Below are positions 54,181 to 63,481 of a stretch of DNA of 64,000 bases, in pieces. Location: assembly GCF_001693385.1 (NCBI RefSeq), contig NZ_CP016428.1:6820001-6884000 (forward strand). The letters are read 5' to 3'. Position numbers and translations under genes: made by a program. How positions within the stretch are numbered: position 1 is the stretch's first letter; each line of letters opens with the position of its first letter. The DNA comes from Bradyrhizobium icense. GTDB taxonomy: Bacteria > Pseudomonadota > Alphaproteobacteria > Rhizobiales > Xanthobacteraceae. The notes under the pieces are model-generated. The model searched no databases. It worked only from the letters and a program-made list of their open reading frames with translations, and had not been told where the DNA came from.

Positions 54181-54396
54181 CTACGAACCCTCGAACTTGA
54201 ACGAGACTTTCAGCTTGGCGCGGTAGGCTTCGACCTTGCCTTGGGCGTCTAGCTGCAGATCAAGCTGGACCACTTCGGCCACACGAAGATCCCGCAGGGT
54301 TTCTCCGGCGCGGCTGACCGCGCCCGCGGCGGCCTTCTCCCAGGATTCGCTGCTGGTGCCGATCAGCTCGATGACCTTGTAGACGCTCTCCGCCAT
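54181..54396 (-). CDS. Dodecin (flavin-binding small protein)
   Basis: The 71-residue protein starts MAESVYKVIELIGTSSESWE at ATG 54396 (GGGAGGA ribosome site), continues with KAAAGAVSRAGETLRDLRVA and ends in the strand YRAKLKVSFKFEGS. This is the typical length and pattern of dodecins, which assemble into hollow dodecamers that store flavin or flavin-like ligands. The aromatic W near residue 19 lies where the flavin-stacking tryptophan is expected by family knowledge. A monocistronic gene, preceded by a strong terminator for the gene upstream. Confidence 0.92.
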   Translation of the reverse strand: MAESVYKVIELIGTSSESWEKAAAGAVSRAGETLRDLRVAEVVQLDLQLDAQGKVEAYRAKLKVSFKFEGS

Positions 54397-54527
54397 GTCG
54401 TCCTCCCGTTGATGCCAGGATCCATGCAAGGCAGGAAGCAGGTGCTCCTGCCGCGACACAACCTATCATCGGGACGCGGACGCCGATAGGACATGCGGTA
54501 CCATTGCACGAACGGGCATCCGCAAAA

Positions 54528-54567
54528 TCAAATGGCCGGACGGCATCACGCCGTCCGGCCATTTTGA
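54528..54567 (-). terminator. Strong bidirectional terminator hairpin
   Basis: AAATGGCCGGACGGC and GCCGTCCGGCCATTT form a perfect 15-bp stem around ATCAC, followed on the minus strand by GATTTTG. It lies just after the PRC-barrel gene that ends at 54595. Confidence 0.85.
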
Positions 54568-54594
54568 AGAAGCCTGGTCGCCAAAGACCGCGGC

Positions 54595-55122
54595 TTATTC
54601 GGTCGAGTACTTGAACTCGGGCATCGCCTTGAGCTGATCCTTGGTCGCGCTGAACACAGCGTGATCCGGATACCACGGATTCCTCTTGGGCGGAGTTGCA
54701 GCCGGCGCAGCACCCGTCGTGGTGCCTGCGCCTGTGCGTGCCCCACCGGTCGCGGGCGCGCTCGCGGTGCTAGAGGCAATCGGCTCATCGACGAACTTCA
54801 CCTTGTCGATGGGCACCGCAACCAGATGCTCGCCGACGCCGAGGAAGCCGCCGACACCGATCACCGCGGCTTTGATATCGCCGCTCTTGTCGGTCAGGAG
54901 ATCGTTGATCGACCCGAGGCTTTCGTTACTGTCATTGTACACGTTCAGGCCGACCATCTTCGAAGCCCGCCAGGTGCCCTTGAACGACGAGGTATCGGAT
55001 GCAGCCGCAGGCGCGGCGGTCTTGGCGCTCTCAGTCGTTGCCGAAGGACTTTGTTGCGCAAACGCGACACTCGCCAGCAACGCGGACGCCGCGAGGCCGG
55101 CAACGGCAGTTTTAGCTAACAT
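54595..55122 (-). CDS. Exported PRC-barrel-domain protein
   Basis: From ATG 55122 (GAGGAGAA ribosome site) the 175-residue protein has a signal peptide (AVAGLAASALLASVAFAQ), a PRC-barrel (WRASKMVGLNVYNDSNESLG, SINDLLTDKSGDIKAAVIGV, GGFLGVGEHLVAVPIDKVKF) and a G/A/T-rich linker leading to NPWYPDHAVFSATKDQLKAM. PRC-barrels bind small ligands or other proteins; a role in stress resistance is often proposed but not shown. The next upstream gene encodes another PRC-barrel protein. Confidence 0.85.
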   Translation of the reverse strand: MLAKTAVAGLAASALLASVAFAQQSPSATTESAKTAAPAAASDTSSFKGTWRASKMVGLNVYNDSNESLGSINDLLTDKSGDIKAAVIGVGGFLGVGEHLVAVPIDKVKFVDEPIASSTASAPATGGARTGAGTTTGAAPAATPPKRNPWYPDHAVFSATKDQLKAMPEFKYSTE

Positions 55123-55219
55123 ATCGGTTCTCCTCAGTTCAGAAACGCTTTGAGGAAAACCCGGCACTTCAACAAGTGTTCCACCCGTTTCGCGTGGAAC
55201 ACGCCGCTGCGACACTGCA

Positions 55220-55597
55220 TCAGAAACCGCCCCAGTAGGGCGGCATGCCGTAATAGCGATGCAGTTCGGCTTCCTTTGCGCGATCGCCCCAGTCGAAATC
55301 CTTGTCCGCACTGAATGACGGCGCGCGCTTCAGCTCTTCGTCGTCGATATCGAGTTCGTAGGCTTCGAACCGTGTGCTGTAGCGAAGCCGTCCCCAGGGC
55401 AGCGGAATCAGATTGGCTCCGATGCCCAGAAACCCCCCGAAACTCAGGATTGCATACGATACTTTACCAGTGACCTTGTCGATCATCAGCCGTTCGATGT
55501 GGCCGATCATATCCCCGTTCGGCCGGCGTACCGCGGTCCCTTCGACACGGTCGCTCGCGATCAGCGGATGTGGCTTGGCCATGACCTCGCTTGCCAT
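55220..55597 (-). CDS. Cytoplasmic PRC-barrel-domain protein
   Basis: From ATG 55597 (GTGGAGG ribosome site) the 125-residue protein has no signal peptide. Its PRC-barrel reads LIASDRVEGTAVRRPNGDMI, GHIERLMIDKVTGKVSYAIL, SFGGFLGIGANLIPLPWGRL, which parallels the exported protein at 54595 (GGFLGVGEHLVAVP). The C-terminal acidic/tyrosine tail ends HRYYGMPPYWGGF. The two adjacent PRC proteins, one exported and one cytoplasmic, may be diverged duplicates. Upstream codons to 55696 were rejected for lack of a ribosome site. Confidence 0.85.
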   Translation of the reverse strand: MASEVMAKPHPLIASDRVEGTAVRRPNGDMIGHIERLMIDKVTGKVSYAILSFGGFLGIGANLIPLPWGRLRYSTRFEAYELDIDDEELKRAPSFSADKDFDWGDRAKEAELHRYYGMPPYWGGF

Positions 55598-55753
55598 CGC
55601 AGCCTCCACCAATGAATGGGGAGTCAACGTGGCTGCGTCCGGCTGGTTCCGCTCTACGACAACCAGCCTGCCCCATTCGGAAAGGGCGAAACGCACGGGG
55701 CTCGGCCAACGCCGTCTGGCGATACCGGTGAAGCGTCAATGAAATGTGGGCGG

Positions 55754-55948
55754 TCAGGCCGCGAGCGCGTCGGGATCCGCTTCCTCGTAGATCGCGATCG
55801 CCTCGAACCGATAGTCGCAGGCGCGGCAGAACCAGAGGAAGGACGTGCGGCCCGGGCTGCTCTCGACCCAATCGGGTCTCGGGATCGGCTTGCCGCATTG
55901 GGCGCAGGGATTTCCGCGAGGCAGATAGCTGGAATCGAGTCGAGCCAT
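55754..55948 (-). CDS. Small zinc-ribbon protein
   Basis: The 64-residue protein has two CxxC knuckles, Cys15/Cys18 (PCAQCGK) and Cys41/Cys44 (FCRACDYRF), with an acidic tail (AIYEEADPDALAA). It should bind one zinc ion. No partner domain is present. It starts at ATG 55948, with GGGAGATG nearby, and has no operon neighbour within 150 bases upstream. Function unknown. Confidence 0.75.
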   Translation of the reverse strand: MARLDSSYLPRGNPCAQCGKPIPRPDWVESSPGRTSFLWFCRACDYRFEAIAIYEEADPDALAA

Positions 55949-56106
55949 GGCGCATCTCCCTTTGACTTCGGACGTCGTAACGACGCCTCGCTTTTTAAAA
56001 TTCGTTGAATGAGACAGGATTGTTGTCGGAATGAATTGGTTTTGTCGCGGAAATCTTCTTTACACCTTGACTGCGTCATTTGCACGACATTCCTTGCGCG
56101 TCCGCG

Positions 56107-56191
56107 TGACGCAGTTTCGCGTTGGCAGACGCGATGCATCGCACGCACAACGTCAGCGTCACGCTGGCCCGCGTTTGCCAACACTGCGTCA
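56107..56191. repeat. Imperfect long inverted repeat upstream of the transglycosylase
   Basis: TGACGCAG...GTTGGCAGACGCG (56107-56133) is mirrored by CGCGTTTGCCAACACTGCGT plus CA (56170-56191), with one five-base insertion. The perfect 12-base palindrome GCGATGCATCGC lies at 56131-56142. Nothing else was recognised in the 350-base gap between 55949 and 56300. Confidence 0.6.
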
Positions 56192-56300
56192 GCCGCAGGT
56201 CTCGCCGCGATGTCGTCCGCTTTTCGCCACATCCTCGCCCGGTAATGGAACTACGCGAAAGCGCAATCGCTAACGCGCCGCTCGCCCAGAGATTGTTTTT

Positions 56301-56819
56301 ATGAAAAGTTTATCGAAGTTCGTCTGGCTCGCCGCTGCGGCCGTGCTGTTGCTTTCACCTTCCGCAATGGCGCAGAGCCGCGCGCAATATGAAAGCATGG
56401 TCGCCGCCCATGCCGCCGCCAACAACGTGCCGGAAGCGCTGGTGCACAGGGTGATCGTGCGCGAGAGCAAGTATCATCCGAACCTCGTCGGACGCGGCGG
56501 CACCATCGGTCTGATGCAGATCAAGCTGCCGACCGCACGCGGCCTCGGCTACACCGGCGACGCCGCGGGCCTGCGCGATCCCAACACCAATCTCGTCTGG
56601 GGCATCAAATATCTTGCCGGCGCCTATCGCGCCGCCCATGGCGATCACAGCCGCGCCGTGCGTTACTATGCGAGCGGCTATTATTACGCTGCAAAGCGCC
56701 AGCGGCCGGAAAAGCCACTGCAGATCGCGCCGGTGCTGGCAAGCGGTGCGACACCGAAAATCGTCGCCAGCCCGGTCGGAACGCCGGCTGACGCGAACGC
56801 GCTGCAAGCGGCGAAATAG
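56301..56819 (+). CDS. Exported lytic transglycosylase (SLT domain)
   Basis: The 172-residue protein has a signal peptide (VWLAAAAVLLLSPSAMAQ) and a compact SLT domain: catalytic Glu55 in VIVRESKYHPNLVG, GGTIGLMQIKLPTARGLGY and NLVWGIKYLAGAYRAAHGDH with YYASGYYYA. The enzyme cleaves the glycan strand of peptidoglycan to anhydro-muropeptides. It is a single-domain family member. Residues after 140 are a short low-complexity tail. Confidence 0.9.
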   Translation: MKSLSKFVWLAAAAVLLLSPSAMAQSRAQYESMVAAHAAANNVPEALVHRVIVRESKYHPNLVGRGGTIGLMQIKLPTARGLGYTGDAAGLRDPNTNLVWGIKYLAGAYRAAHGDHSRAVRYYASGYYYAAKRQRPEKPLQIAPVLASGATPKIVASPVGTPADANALQAAK

Positions 56820-56839
56820 CTAAACCAAGACAGCAAACC

Positions 56840-56965
56840 TCGTGTCCCGGGGCGCGGTGCGGCGCCGTCCCGGCGATGCGAAGCATCGTCCGGTAGCGCT
56901 GCTCCGCAAAACGGGACCCTATTGCCAGCCGTCCTGGGCCCCGGCTCAGCAGCGCATCGCCAAGC
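56840..56965. repeat. Type C intergenic repeat
   Basis: GTGTCCCGGGGCGCGGTGCG ... GCGATGCGAAGCATCGTCCG ... GTCCTGGGCCCCGGCTCAGC shares its blocks with the copies at 4081, 33825 and 41823. It lies between the transglycosylase and the TPP riboswitch. Confidence 0.6.
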
Positions 56966-57046
56966 GCTGCGCTGCGTCCAGAGCAAGGCAGCCTTGCAAG
57001 TTCCAGCAAAGCCGCGTTGACACCTTCGCCCAACCGCCTACATTAG

Positions 57047-57177
57047 CCCTGTTCCGAGGGGTGCTCCGACGAGGAGCTGAGATACCGCAAGCTTGGGCAG
57101 TTACCTCAAAAGGTGGCGTGCTGGGACCGCGGTGACCCTTTGAACCTGATCCGGGTCATGCCGGCGAAGGGACAGGG
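57047..57177 (+). promoter_or_regulatory. TPP riboswitch (THI element)
   Basis: The conserved aptamer parts are GAGGGGTGC, GCTGAGATACC and ACCCTTTGAACCTGATCCGG followed by GTCATGCCGGCGAAGGGA. Helix P1 pairs CCCTGTTCC (57047-57055) with GGGACAGGG (57169-57177), one wobble. The thiO ATG follows directly at 57178, so the ribosome site AAGGGA (57167-57172) lies partly in P1 and would be hidden when thiamine pyrophosphate binds. Confidence 0.96.
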
Positions 57178-58191
57178 ATGTACCAGAAGTCAGATCTGCA
57201 CGGGGATTCCCCCGTTTCCATCATCGGCGCGGGCATTGCCGGCGCATGGCAGGCGTTGCTGTTCGCACAGGCCGGCCACGCCGTCACTTTGTATGAGCGC
57301 AGTGACGCCGATATGACGCTCTCCACCAGCCACTGGGCCGGCGGCATGCTGGCGCCCTATTGCGAGGCAGAAACGTCCGAGCCCGTGATCGGCCGGCTCG
57401 GCTTCCGCTCGCTCGATCTGTGGCGCGAACTTTTTCCCGACACCCCGTTCAACGGATCGCTGGTGGTGGCGCACCCGCGCGACCGCGCCGATTTCGAGCG
57501 GTTTGCCAAGCTCACCCGCGGCCATATCAGGCTCGACGCATCCGGCGTCGGCGAGCTCGAACCCTCGCTGGATGGCCGTTTTCGCGACGGCCTGTTCTAT
57601 GCCGAGGAAGGCCATGTCGAACCGCGCAAGGTGCTGCCCGAGCTGCACGCGCGCATCGAAGCCGCCGGCGGCACGATCAAGTTCGATTGCGACGTCACTG
57701 CGGAAGATCTCGACGGCATCGTGATCGACTGCCGCGGGCTTTCGGCGCGCGCCGAGCAGCCCGAGCTGCGCGGCGTCAAGGGCGAGATGATCATCATCGA
57801 GACGGGCGAGGTCGAGCTGTCGCGCCCGGTGCGGCTGATCCATCCGCGCTGGCCGCTCTACGTCATCCCGCGCGGCGACGGCAAATTCATGCTGGGCGCG
57901 ACCTCGATCGAGGCCGAGGACACCGGCGTCAGCGTCCGCTCGGCGCTGGAGCTGCTCGGCGCGGCCTATGCCGTCCATCCGGCCTTTGCCGAAGCGCGCA
58001 TCGTCGAGTTCGGCTCCGGCTTGCGTCCCGCCTTCCCCGACAATCTGCCGCGGATCACGATCGGCAAGAGCAAGATCGCGGTCAACGGCCTTTACCGCCA
58101 CGGTTTCCTGGTGGCGCCCGCGCTGGCCGAGCTGACGCTCGCCTATGTGCAGCGCGGCGCGATCGACAATGAGGTGATGCGATGCGTGTGA
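57178..58191 (+). CDS. thiO: Glycine oxidase ThiO
   Basis: ThiO is an FAD-dependent oxidase that turns glycine into dehydroglycine for the thiazole ring of thiamine. The 337-residue protein has the FAD dinucleotide motif SIIGAGIAGAWQALLFAQAG, the second conserved stretch HWAGGMLAPYCEAE, and C-terminal GSGLRPAFPDNLPRITIGK with YRHGFLVAPALAELT. ATG 57178 is directly after the TPP riboswitch, which should turn the whole thiOSGE unit down when thiamine is plentiful. It overlaps thiS by ten bases. Confidence 0.95.
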   Translation: MYQKSDLHGDSPVSIIGAGIAGAWQALLFAQAGHAVTLYERSDADMTLSTSHWAGGMLAPYCEAETSEPVIGRLGFRSLDLWRELFPDTPFNGSLVVAHPRDRADFERFAKLTRGHIRLDASGVGELEPSLDGRFRDGLFYAEEGHVEPRKVLPELHARIEAAGGTIKFDCDVTAEDLDGIVIDCRGLSARAEQPELRGVKGEMIIIETGEVELSRPVRLIHPRWPLYVIPRGDGKFMLGATSIEAEDTGVSVRSALELLGAAYAVHPAFAEARIVEFGSGLRPAFPDNLPRITIGKSKIAVNGLYRHGFLVAPALAELTLAYVQRGAIDNEVMRCV

Positions 58192-58379
58192 CCGTCAACG
58201 GCGAAGTGCGCGAGATCGCCGCGGAGCGCGTCGACGCGCTGCTCTCCGAGCTCGACTACGAAGGCACGCATTTCGCGATTGCGCTGAATTATGACGTGCT
58301 GCCGAAAAGCCGCTGGGCGGAGACGCAGCTCAAGGCCGGCGACGAGATCGAGATCATCACCCCACGGCAGGGAGGGTGA
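58182..58379 (+). CDS. thiS: Sulfur carrier protein ThiS
   Basis: The 65-residue ubiquitin-like carrier ends in the required GlyGly (TPRQGG), which is adenylylated and thiocarboxylated to donate sulfur to the thiazole. The fold is shown by MRVTVNGEVREIAAERVDAL and LKAGDEIEIITPRQGG. It overlaps the end of thiO by ten bases and so is coupled to it. The adenylyltransferase ThiF is not in the window. Confidence 0.94.
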   Translation: MRVTVNGEVREIAAERVDALLSELDYEGTHFAIALNYDVLPKSRWAETQLKAGDEIEIITPRQGG

Positions 58380-58406
58380 TGGGGATGATCACGCCGCACA
58401 CTCCGC

Positions 58407-58507
58407 TGTCATCGCCCGGCTTGACCGGGCGACCCAGTACGCCGTGGCCTATCCGTTTGACTTCAGCCTTCCCGGCGTACTGGATCCCCGCCTTCGCGGG
58501 GATGACA
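58407..58507. repeat. Type G repeat (TGTCATCGCCCGGCTTGACC...GGGGATGACA)
   Basis: TGTCATCGCCCGGC ... GCGACCCAGTACGCC faces GGCGTACTGGATCCCCGC ... GCGGGGATGACA, making a long hairpin between thiS and thiG. A related arm (GTGGCTGGGTCCCTGCGTTC) lies near 63252-63290. Confidence 0.75.
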
Positions 58508-58527
58508 GGATCATTTGAGGAAACACC

Positions 58528-59316
58528 GTGACCATGCTGAATTTCTACGGCAAGACCTTCCCCTCCCGTCTCCTGATCGGCACGGCGCTCTATCCCTCGC
58601 CGGCGATCATGCAGGAGGCGATCCGCGCCTCTGGCGCCAACATCGTCACCGTGTCGCTGCGGCGCGAGGCCGCCGGCGGCAAGACGGGCGACGCGTTCTG
58701 GTCGCTGATCCGCGAGCTCGATGTCACCGTGCTGCCGAACACTGCCGGCTGCCGCAGCGTGCGCGAAGCGGTGACCACGGCAAAGCTGGCGCGCGAACTG
58801 TTCGGAACGCCCTGGATCAAGCTGGAAGTGATCGCCGACAACGACACGCTGCAGCCTGACGTGGTCGGCCTGGTAGAAGCGGCCGGAATCCTGATCAAGG
58901 ACGGCTTTGAAGTGTTCCCCTATTGCACCGAAGACCTGTCGGTCGCGATGCGGCTGGTCGAAACGGGGTGCAAGGTCGTGATGCCCTGGGCCGCGCCGAT
59001 CGGCAGTGCAAAAGGTATCACCAACCGCGACGCCCTGAAACTGATGCGCGAGCGCCTGCCCGACATCACGCTGGTGGTCGACGCCGGCTTGGGTGCGCCC
59101 TCGCATGCCGCGCACGCGCTCGAACTCGGCTACGACGCCGTGCTGCTCAATACTGCAGTGGCAAAAGCTGCCGACCCTGTCGCGATGGCGAAGGCGTTTC
59201 GATCAGGCGTCGAAGCCGGCCGCACCGCGTACGAAGCCGGGCTGATGGAAGCCCGCGACTTCGCCTCGCCCTCCACCCCTGTGATCGGGACTCCGTTCTG
59301 GCATGCCGTATCCTGA
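58528..59316 (+). CDS. thiG: Thiazole synthase ThiG
   Basis: ThiG condenses deoxyxylulose phosphate, dehydroglycine and ThiS thiocarboxylate into the thiazole phosphate. The 262-residue TIM-barrel starts at GTG 58528 (GAGG seven bases upstream; an ATG two codons later is the alternative). The Schiff-base lysine is in the family stretch [18 protein letters not shown], and [19 protein letters not shown] and [20 protein letters not shown] are further marks. It overlaps thiE by 14 bases. Confidence 0.95.
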   Translation: MTMLNFYGKTFPSRLLIGTALYPSPAIMQEAIRASGANIVTVSLRREAAGGKTGDAFWSLIRELDVTVLPNTAGCRSVREAVTTAKLARELFGTPWIKLEVIADNDTLQPDVVGLVEAAGILIKDGFEVFPYCTEDLSVAMRLVETGCKVVMPWAAPIGSAKGITNRDALKLMRERLPDITLVVDAGLGAPSHAAHALELGYDAVLLNTAVAKAADPVAMAKAFRSGVEAGRTAYEAGLMEARDFASPSTPVIGTPFWHAVS

Positions 59317-59911
59317 TCGATTCTATCCCGTCGTCGACAGCGTCGCCTGGGTGACGCGGCTGGCGCTGCTCGGCGTCGGCACCATACAGTTGCGCGCCAA
59401 GAACCTCGACGACGCCGAGGCGCTGCAGATCGTGACCGACGCCCTTGAAGTCATCAAGGGCACCGATGCCAAACTCGTCGTCAACGACTACTGGCGCGCG
59501 GCGATCGTCGCCGGCGCGAAGCACCTGCATCTCGGCCAGGAAGATCTCGTTGGTGCCGACCTTGCCGAAATCCGCAAAGCTGGACTGACGCTCGGCATCT
59601 CCACGCACGACGACGAGGAGCTGGCGACCGCGCTCGCCGCCAAGCCCGATTACATCGCGCTCGGTCCGATCTTTCCGACCACGCTGAAATCGATGCGTTT
59701 TGCGCCGCAGGGCATTCCAAAGATCACCGAATGGAAAAAGCGCATCGGCGACATCCCGCTGGTCGCGATCGGCGGCATCAAGTTTGAACAGGCGGCCGAA
59801 ATCTACGCCGCCGGCGCCGACTCGATCGCCGTCGTCAGCGACGTCACCCAGAACACCGATCCGGATGCGCGGGTGCGGCAATGGCTGGGCCAGGGCGCGG
59901 AGGCGGCGTGA
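59303..59911 (+). CDS. thiE: Thiamine-phosphate synthase ThiE
   Basis: ThiE joins the pyrimidine and thiazole phosphates into thiamine phosphate. The 202-residue protein starts [20 protein letters not shown] and carries [35 protein letters not shown] (substrate loop, with GQEDL), [15 protein letters not shown] and the phosphate-binding [20 protein letters not shown]. It overlaps the 3' end of thiG and ends 232 bases before thiC. Confidence 0.93.
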   Translation: MPYPDRFYPVVDSVAWVTRLALLGVGTIQLRAKNLDDAEALQIVTDALEVIKGTDAKLVVNDYWRAAIVAGAKHLHLGQEDLVGADLAEIRKAGLTLGISTHDDEELATALAAKPDYIALGPIFPTTLKSMRFAPQGIPKITEWKKRIGDIPLVAIGGIKFEQAAEIYAAGADSIAVVSDVTQNTDPDARVRQWLGQGAEAA

Positions 59912-59928
59912 TGTCCCACTGTTTCCCC

Positions 59929-62042
<2,114 letters not shown>

Positions 62043-62067
62043 GGGCTACGCACGCATCCGGGCCGCA

Positions 62068-62466
62068 ATGACCGACAGTCTGACTGGTGTCTGGCACGGC
62101 ACCTATGTTCAGCCGCAGGTTGGAATGGTCACGTTTCTGGCGACGCTCATCGAGTCCGGTGGCGCGCTCGGAGGAAACGTGACCGAGCCCTGCATAATGC
62201 GCGATTGCCCGTTGCGCACCCACAACGCCTCGATTGCGGGTCATCGATCCGGCAGCGCCGTATCGTTCGTCAAACGTTACGAGCCATCTGGCTGCGGCTA
62301 TGACACGGTCTTTTATGAAGGCTTGGTCAATGCTGAGGTGACGGAAATCGATGGGCGCTGGAGGCTGCCAGGCACCACGCTCTCGGGAACATTTCTGATG
62401 GTCCGTTCGACGAAGACTGCAGAAGCGATCGCAACTGAAAAACGGGCCAAGGAGTCGGCGCGTTAG
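62068..62466 (+). CDS. Hypothetical protein, 132 residues
   Basis: The protein starts MTDSLTGVWHGTYVQPQVGM and appears to be a small beta-rich cytoplasmic protein (no signal peptide). It has four cysteines (EPCIMRDCP, SGCGYD) and repeated short strands (VSFVKRYEP, VFYEGLVNAEVTEIDGRWRL, GTTLSGTFLMVRS). The opening and closing strands recall small lipocalin-like barrels, but no family was recognised. It begins 25 bases after thiC on the same strand and may share its transcript by chance. The ribosome site is weak. Confidence 0.6.
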   Translation: MTDSLTGVWHGTYVQPQVGMVTFLATLIESGGALGGNVTEPCIMRDCPLRTHNASIAGHRSGSAVSFVKRYEPSGCGYDTVFYEGLVNAEVTEIDGRWRLPGTTLSGTFLMVRSTKTAEAIATEKRAKESAR

Positions 62467-62635
62467 CCGCATAGCCCGGATGAACGAAGCAAGTAGCCCG
62501 GAAGAGCGCAGCGACATCCGGGATAAATCGTTCCGCATATCGCTGTGCAGGTGCGGTGCGCTCATGCGATCATCTGCCCACTGCTCAACATACCTCTAGG
62601 TGTGCGAACCCTACGTCAAAACTTTTCCGTGCCCA

Positions 62636-62650
62636 TTAACCTTCCGTTAA
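62636..62650 (+). promoter_or_regulatory. Perfect CtrA-binding box TTAA-N7-TTAA
   Basis: TTAACCTTCCGTTAACC contains TTAA at 62636-62639 and 62647-62650 with exactly seven bases between, and both half sites extend to TTAACC, the full consensus for the alphaproteobacterial cell-cycle regulator CtrA. It is 93 bases before the start of the Fis-type regulator gene. Confidence 0.8.
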
Positions 62651-62742
62651 CCATTCGCGCCCACGCTTCCCTGCGGCAGGGGGTTGTGATTCCTGATGTT
62701 TCTGCTCCGCGTTTCGGAGCAAGCGTCGATCGGGAGGTGTTG

Positions 62743-63024
62743 ATGCCCCGGGAGTATAGCGACCTTTACCTTGGCGTGGACCGTGTCCCCGTCCCCGAGA
62801 TTCCGGTGTCGGATTCTCAGACGCCCTCACCCCACGATATCGTGCCGATGCTGATCGGCTCCACGGTCGAGGCGATCGAGCGCGAGCTCGTGCTGCAGAC
62901 GCTGGCGAGTTGCCACGGCAATCGCACCCACGCCGCGCGCCTGCTCGGACTCTCGGTGCGCACGATGCGCAACAAGATCCGGCAGTACGCGACCGATGGG
63001 GCCGACATACCCGGACATGGCTAG
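62743..63024 (+). CDS. Small Fis-type HTH protein (FlbD/NtrC C-terminal-like)
   Basis: From ATG 62743 (GGGAGG ribosome site) the 93-residue protein has a flexible N-terminal third, the helix IGSTVEAIERELVLQTLASC and a Fis-type helix-turn-helix at about residues 60-81 (HGNRTHAARLLGLSVRTMRN, KIRQYA). This is the DNA-binding end of FlbD-like regulators without receiver and AAA+ domains. A CtrA box precedes it, so it is likely cell-cycle- or motility-linked (inference). An upstream in-frame extension was rejected because it runs through the CtrA box without a ribosome site. Confidence 0.82.
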   Translation: MPREYSDLYLGVDRVPVPEIPVSDSQTPSPHDIVPMLIGSTVEAIERELVLQTLASCHGNRTHAARLLGLSVRTMRNKIRQYATDGADIPGHG

Positions 63025-63029
63025 CTAGC

Positions 63030-63181
63030 GGGTAGGCAAATCGACCTTGTCCCGCCGACTTGTCCGCCGTAGCTCGCCAGAGCGCAGGCGGAAGCTCGGC
63101 GAGCGAAGGCGGAAGCGTGCCCACCATCATGAGCGCGGCGCTAAGCTGGTGGGCACGGCGCTTTGCGCCTTTGCCTACCCT
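63030..63181. repeat. Type F intergenic repeat
   Basis: GGGTAGGCAAATCGACC ... GGCGAGCGAAGGCGGAAGCG, GTGCCCACCATCATG faces GGTGGGCACGGCGC ... GCGCCTTTGCCTACCC. It shares its ends with the copy at 54080-54168. From 63182 to 63481 only a type G arm and AT-rich sequence were seen. Confidence 0.7.
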
Positions 63182-63481
63182 GCGGCGGTGTGCGCTGCGG
63201 ACTGATTGGCCCTTCGTGCAAGCGCAATTCTGACTGCGCGCCTGCGACAAAACAAGCGAGTGGCTGGGTCCCTGCGTTCGCAGGGGCGACGGGGGCCGGC
63301 AATTCGTCGCCATGATGCGCCGATCGGAAATCCAAATAGCGGGGAAAGAGCCCCTGCTTTTTTCGATTTATCATTCTACTTCAGATAGCAATGACTTATT
63401 TTCGACGCAGGAAAAGCCAAGAGAAGAGCTGGTACCGCGGTATCCGCCAACGAGATAAAAACACGGCAGGGAAGGATAAAA

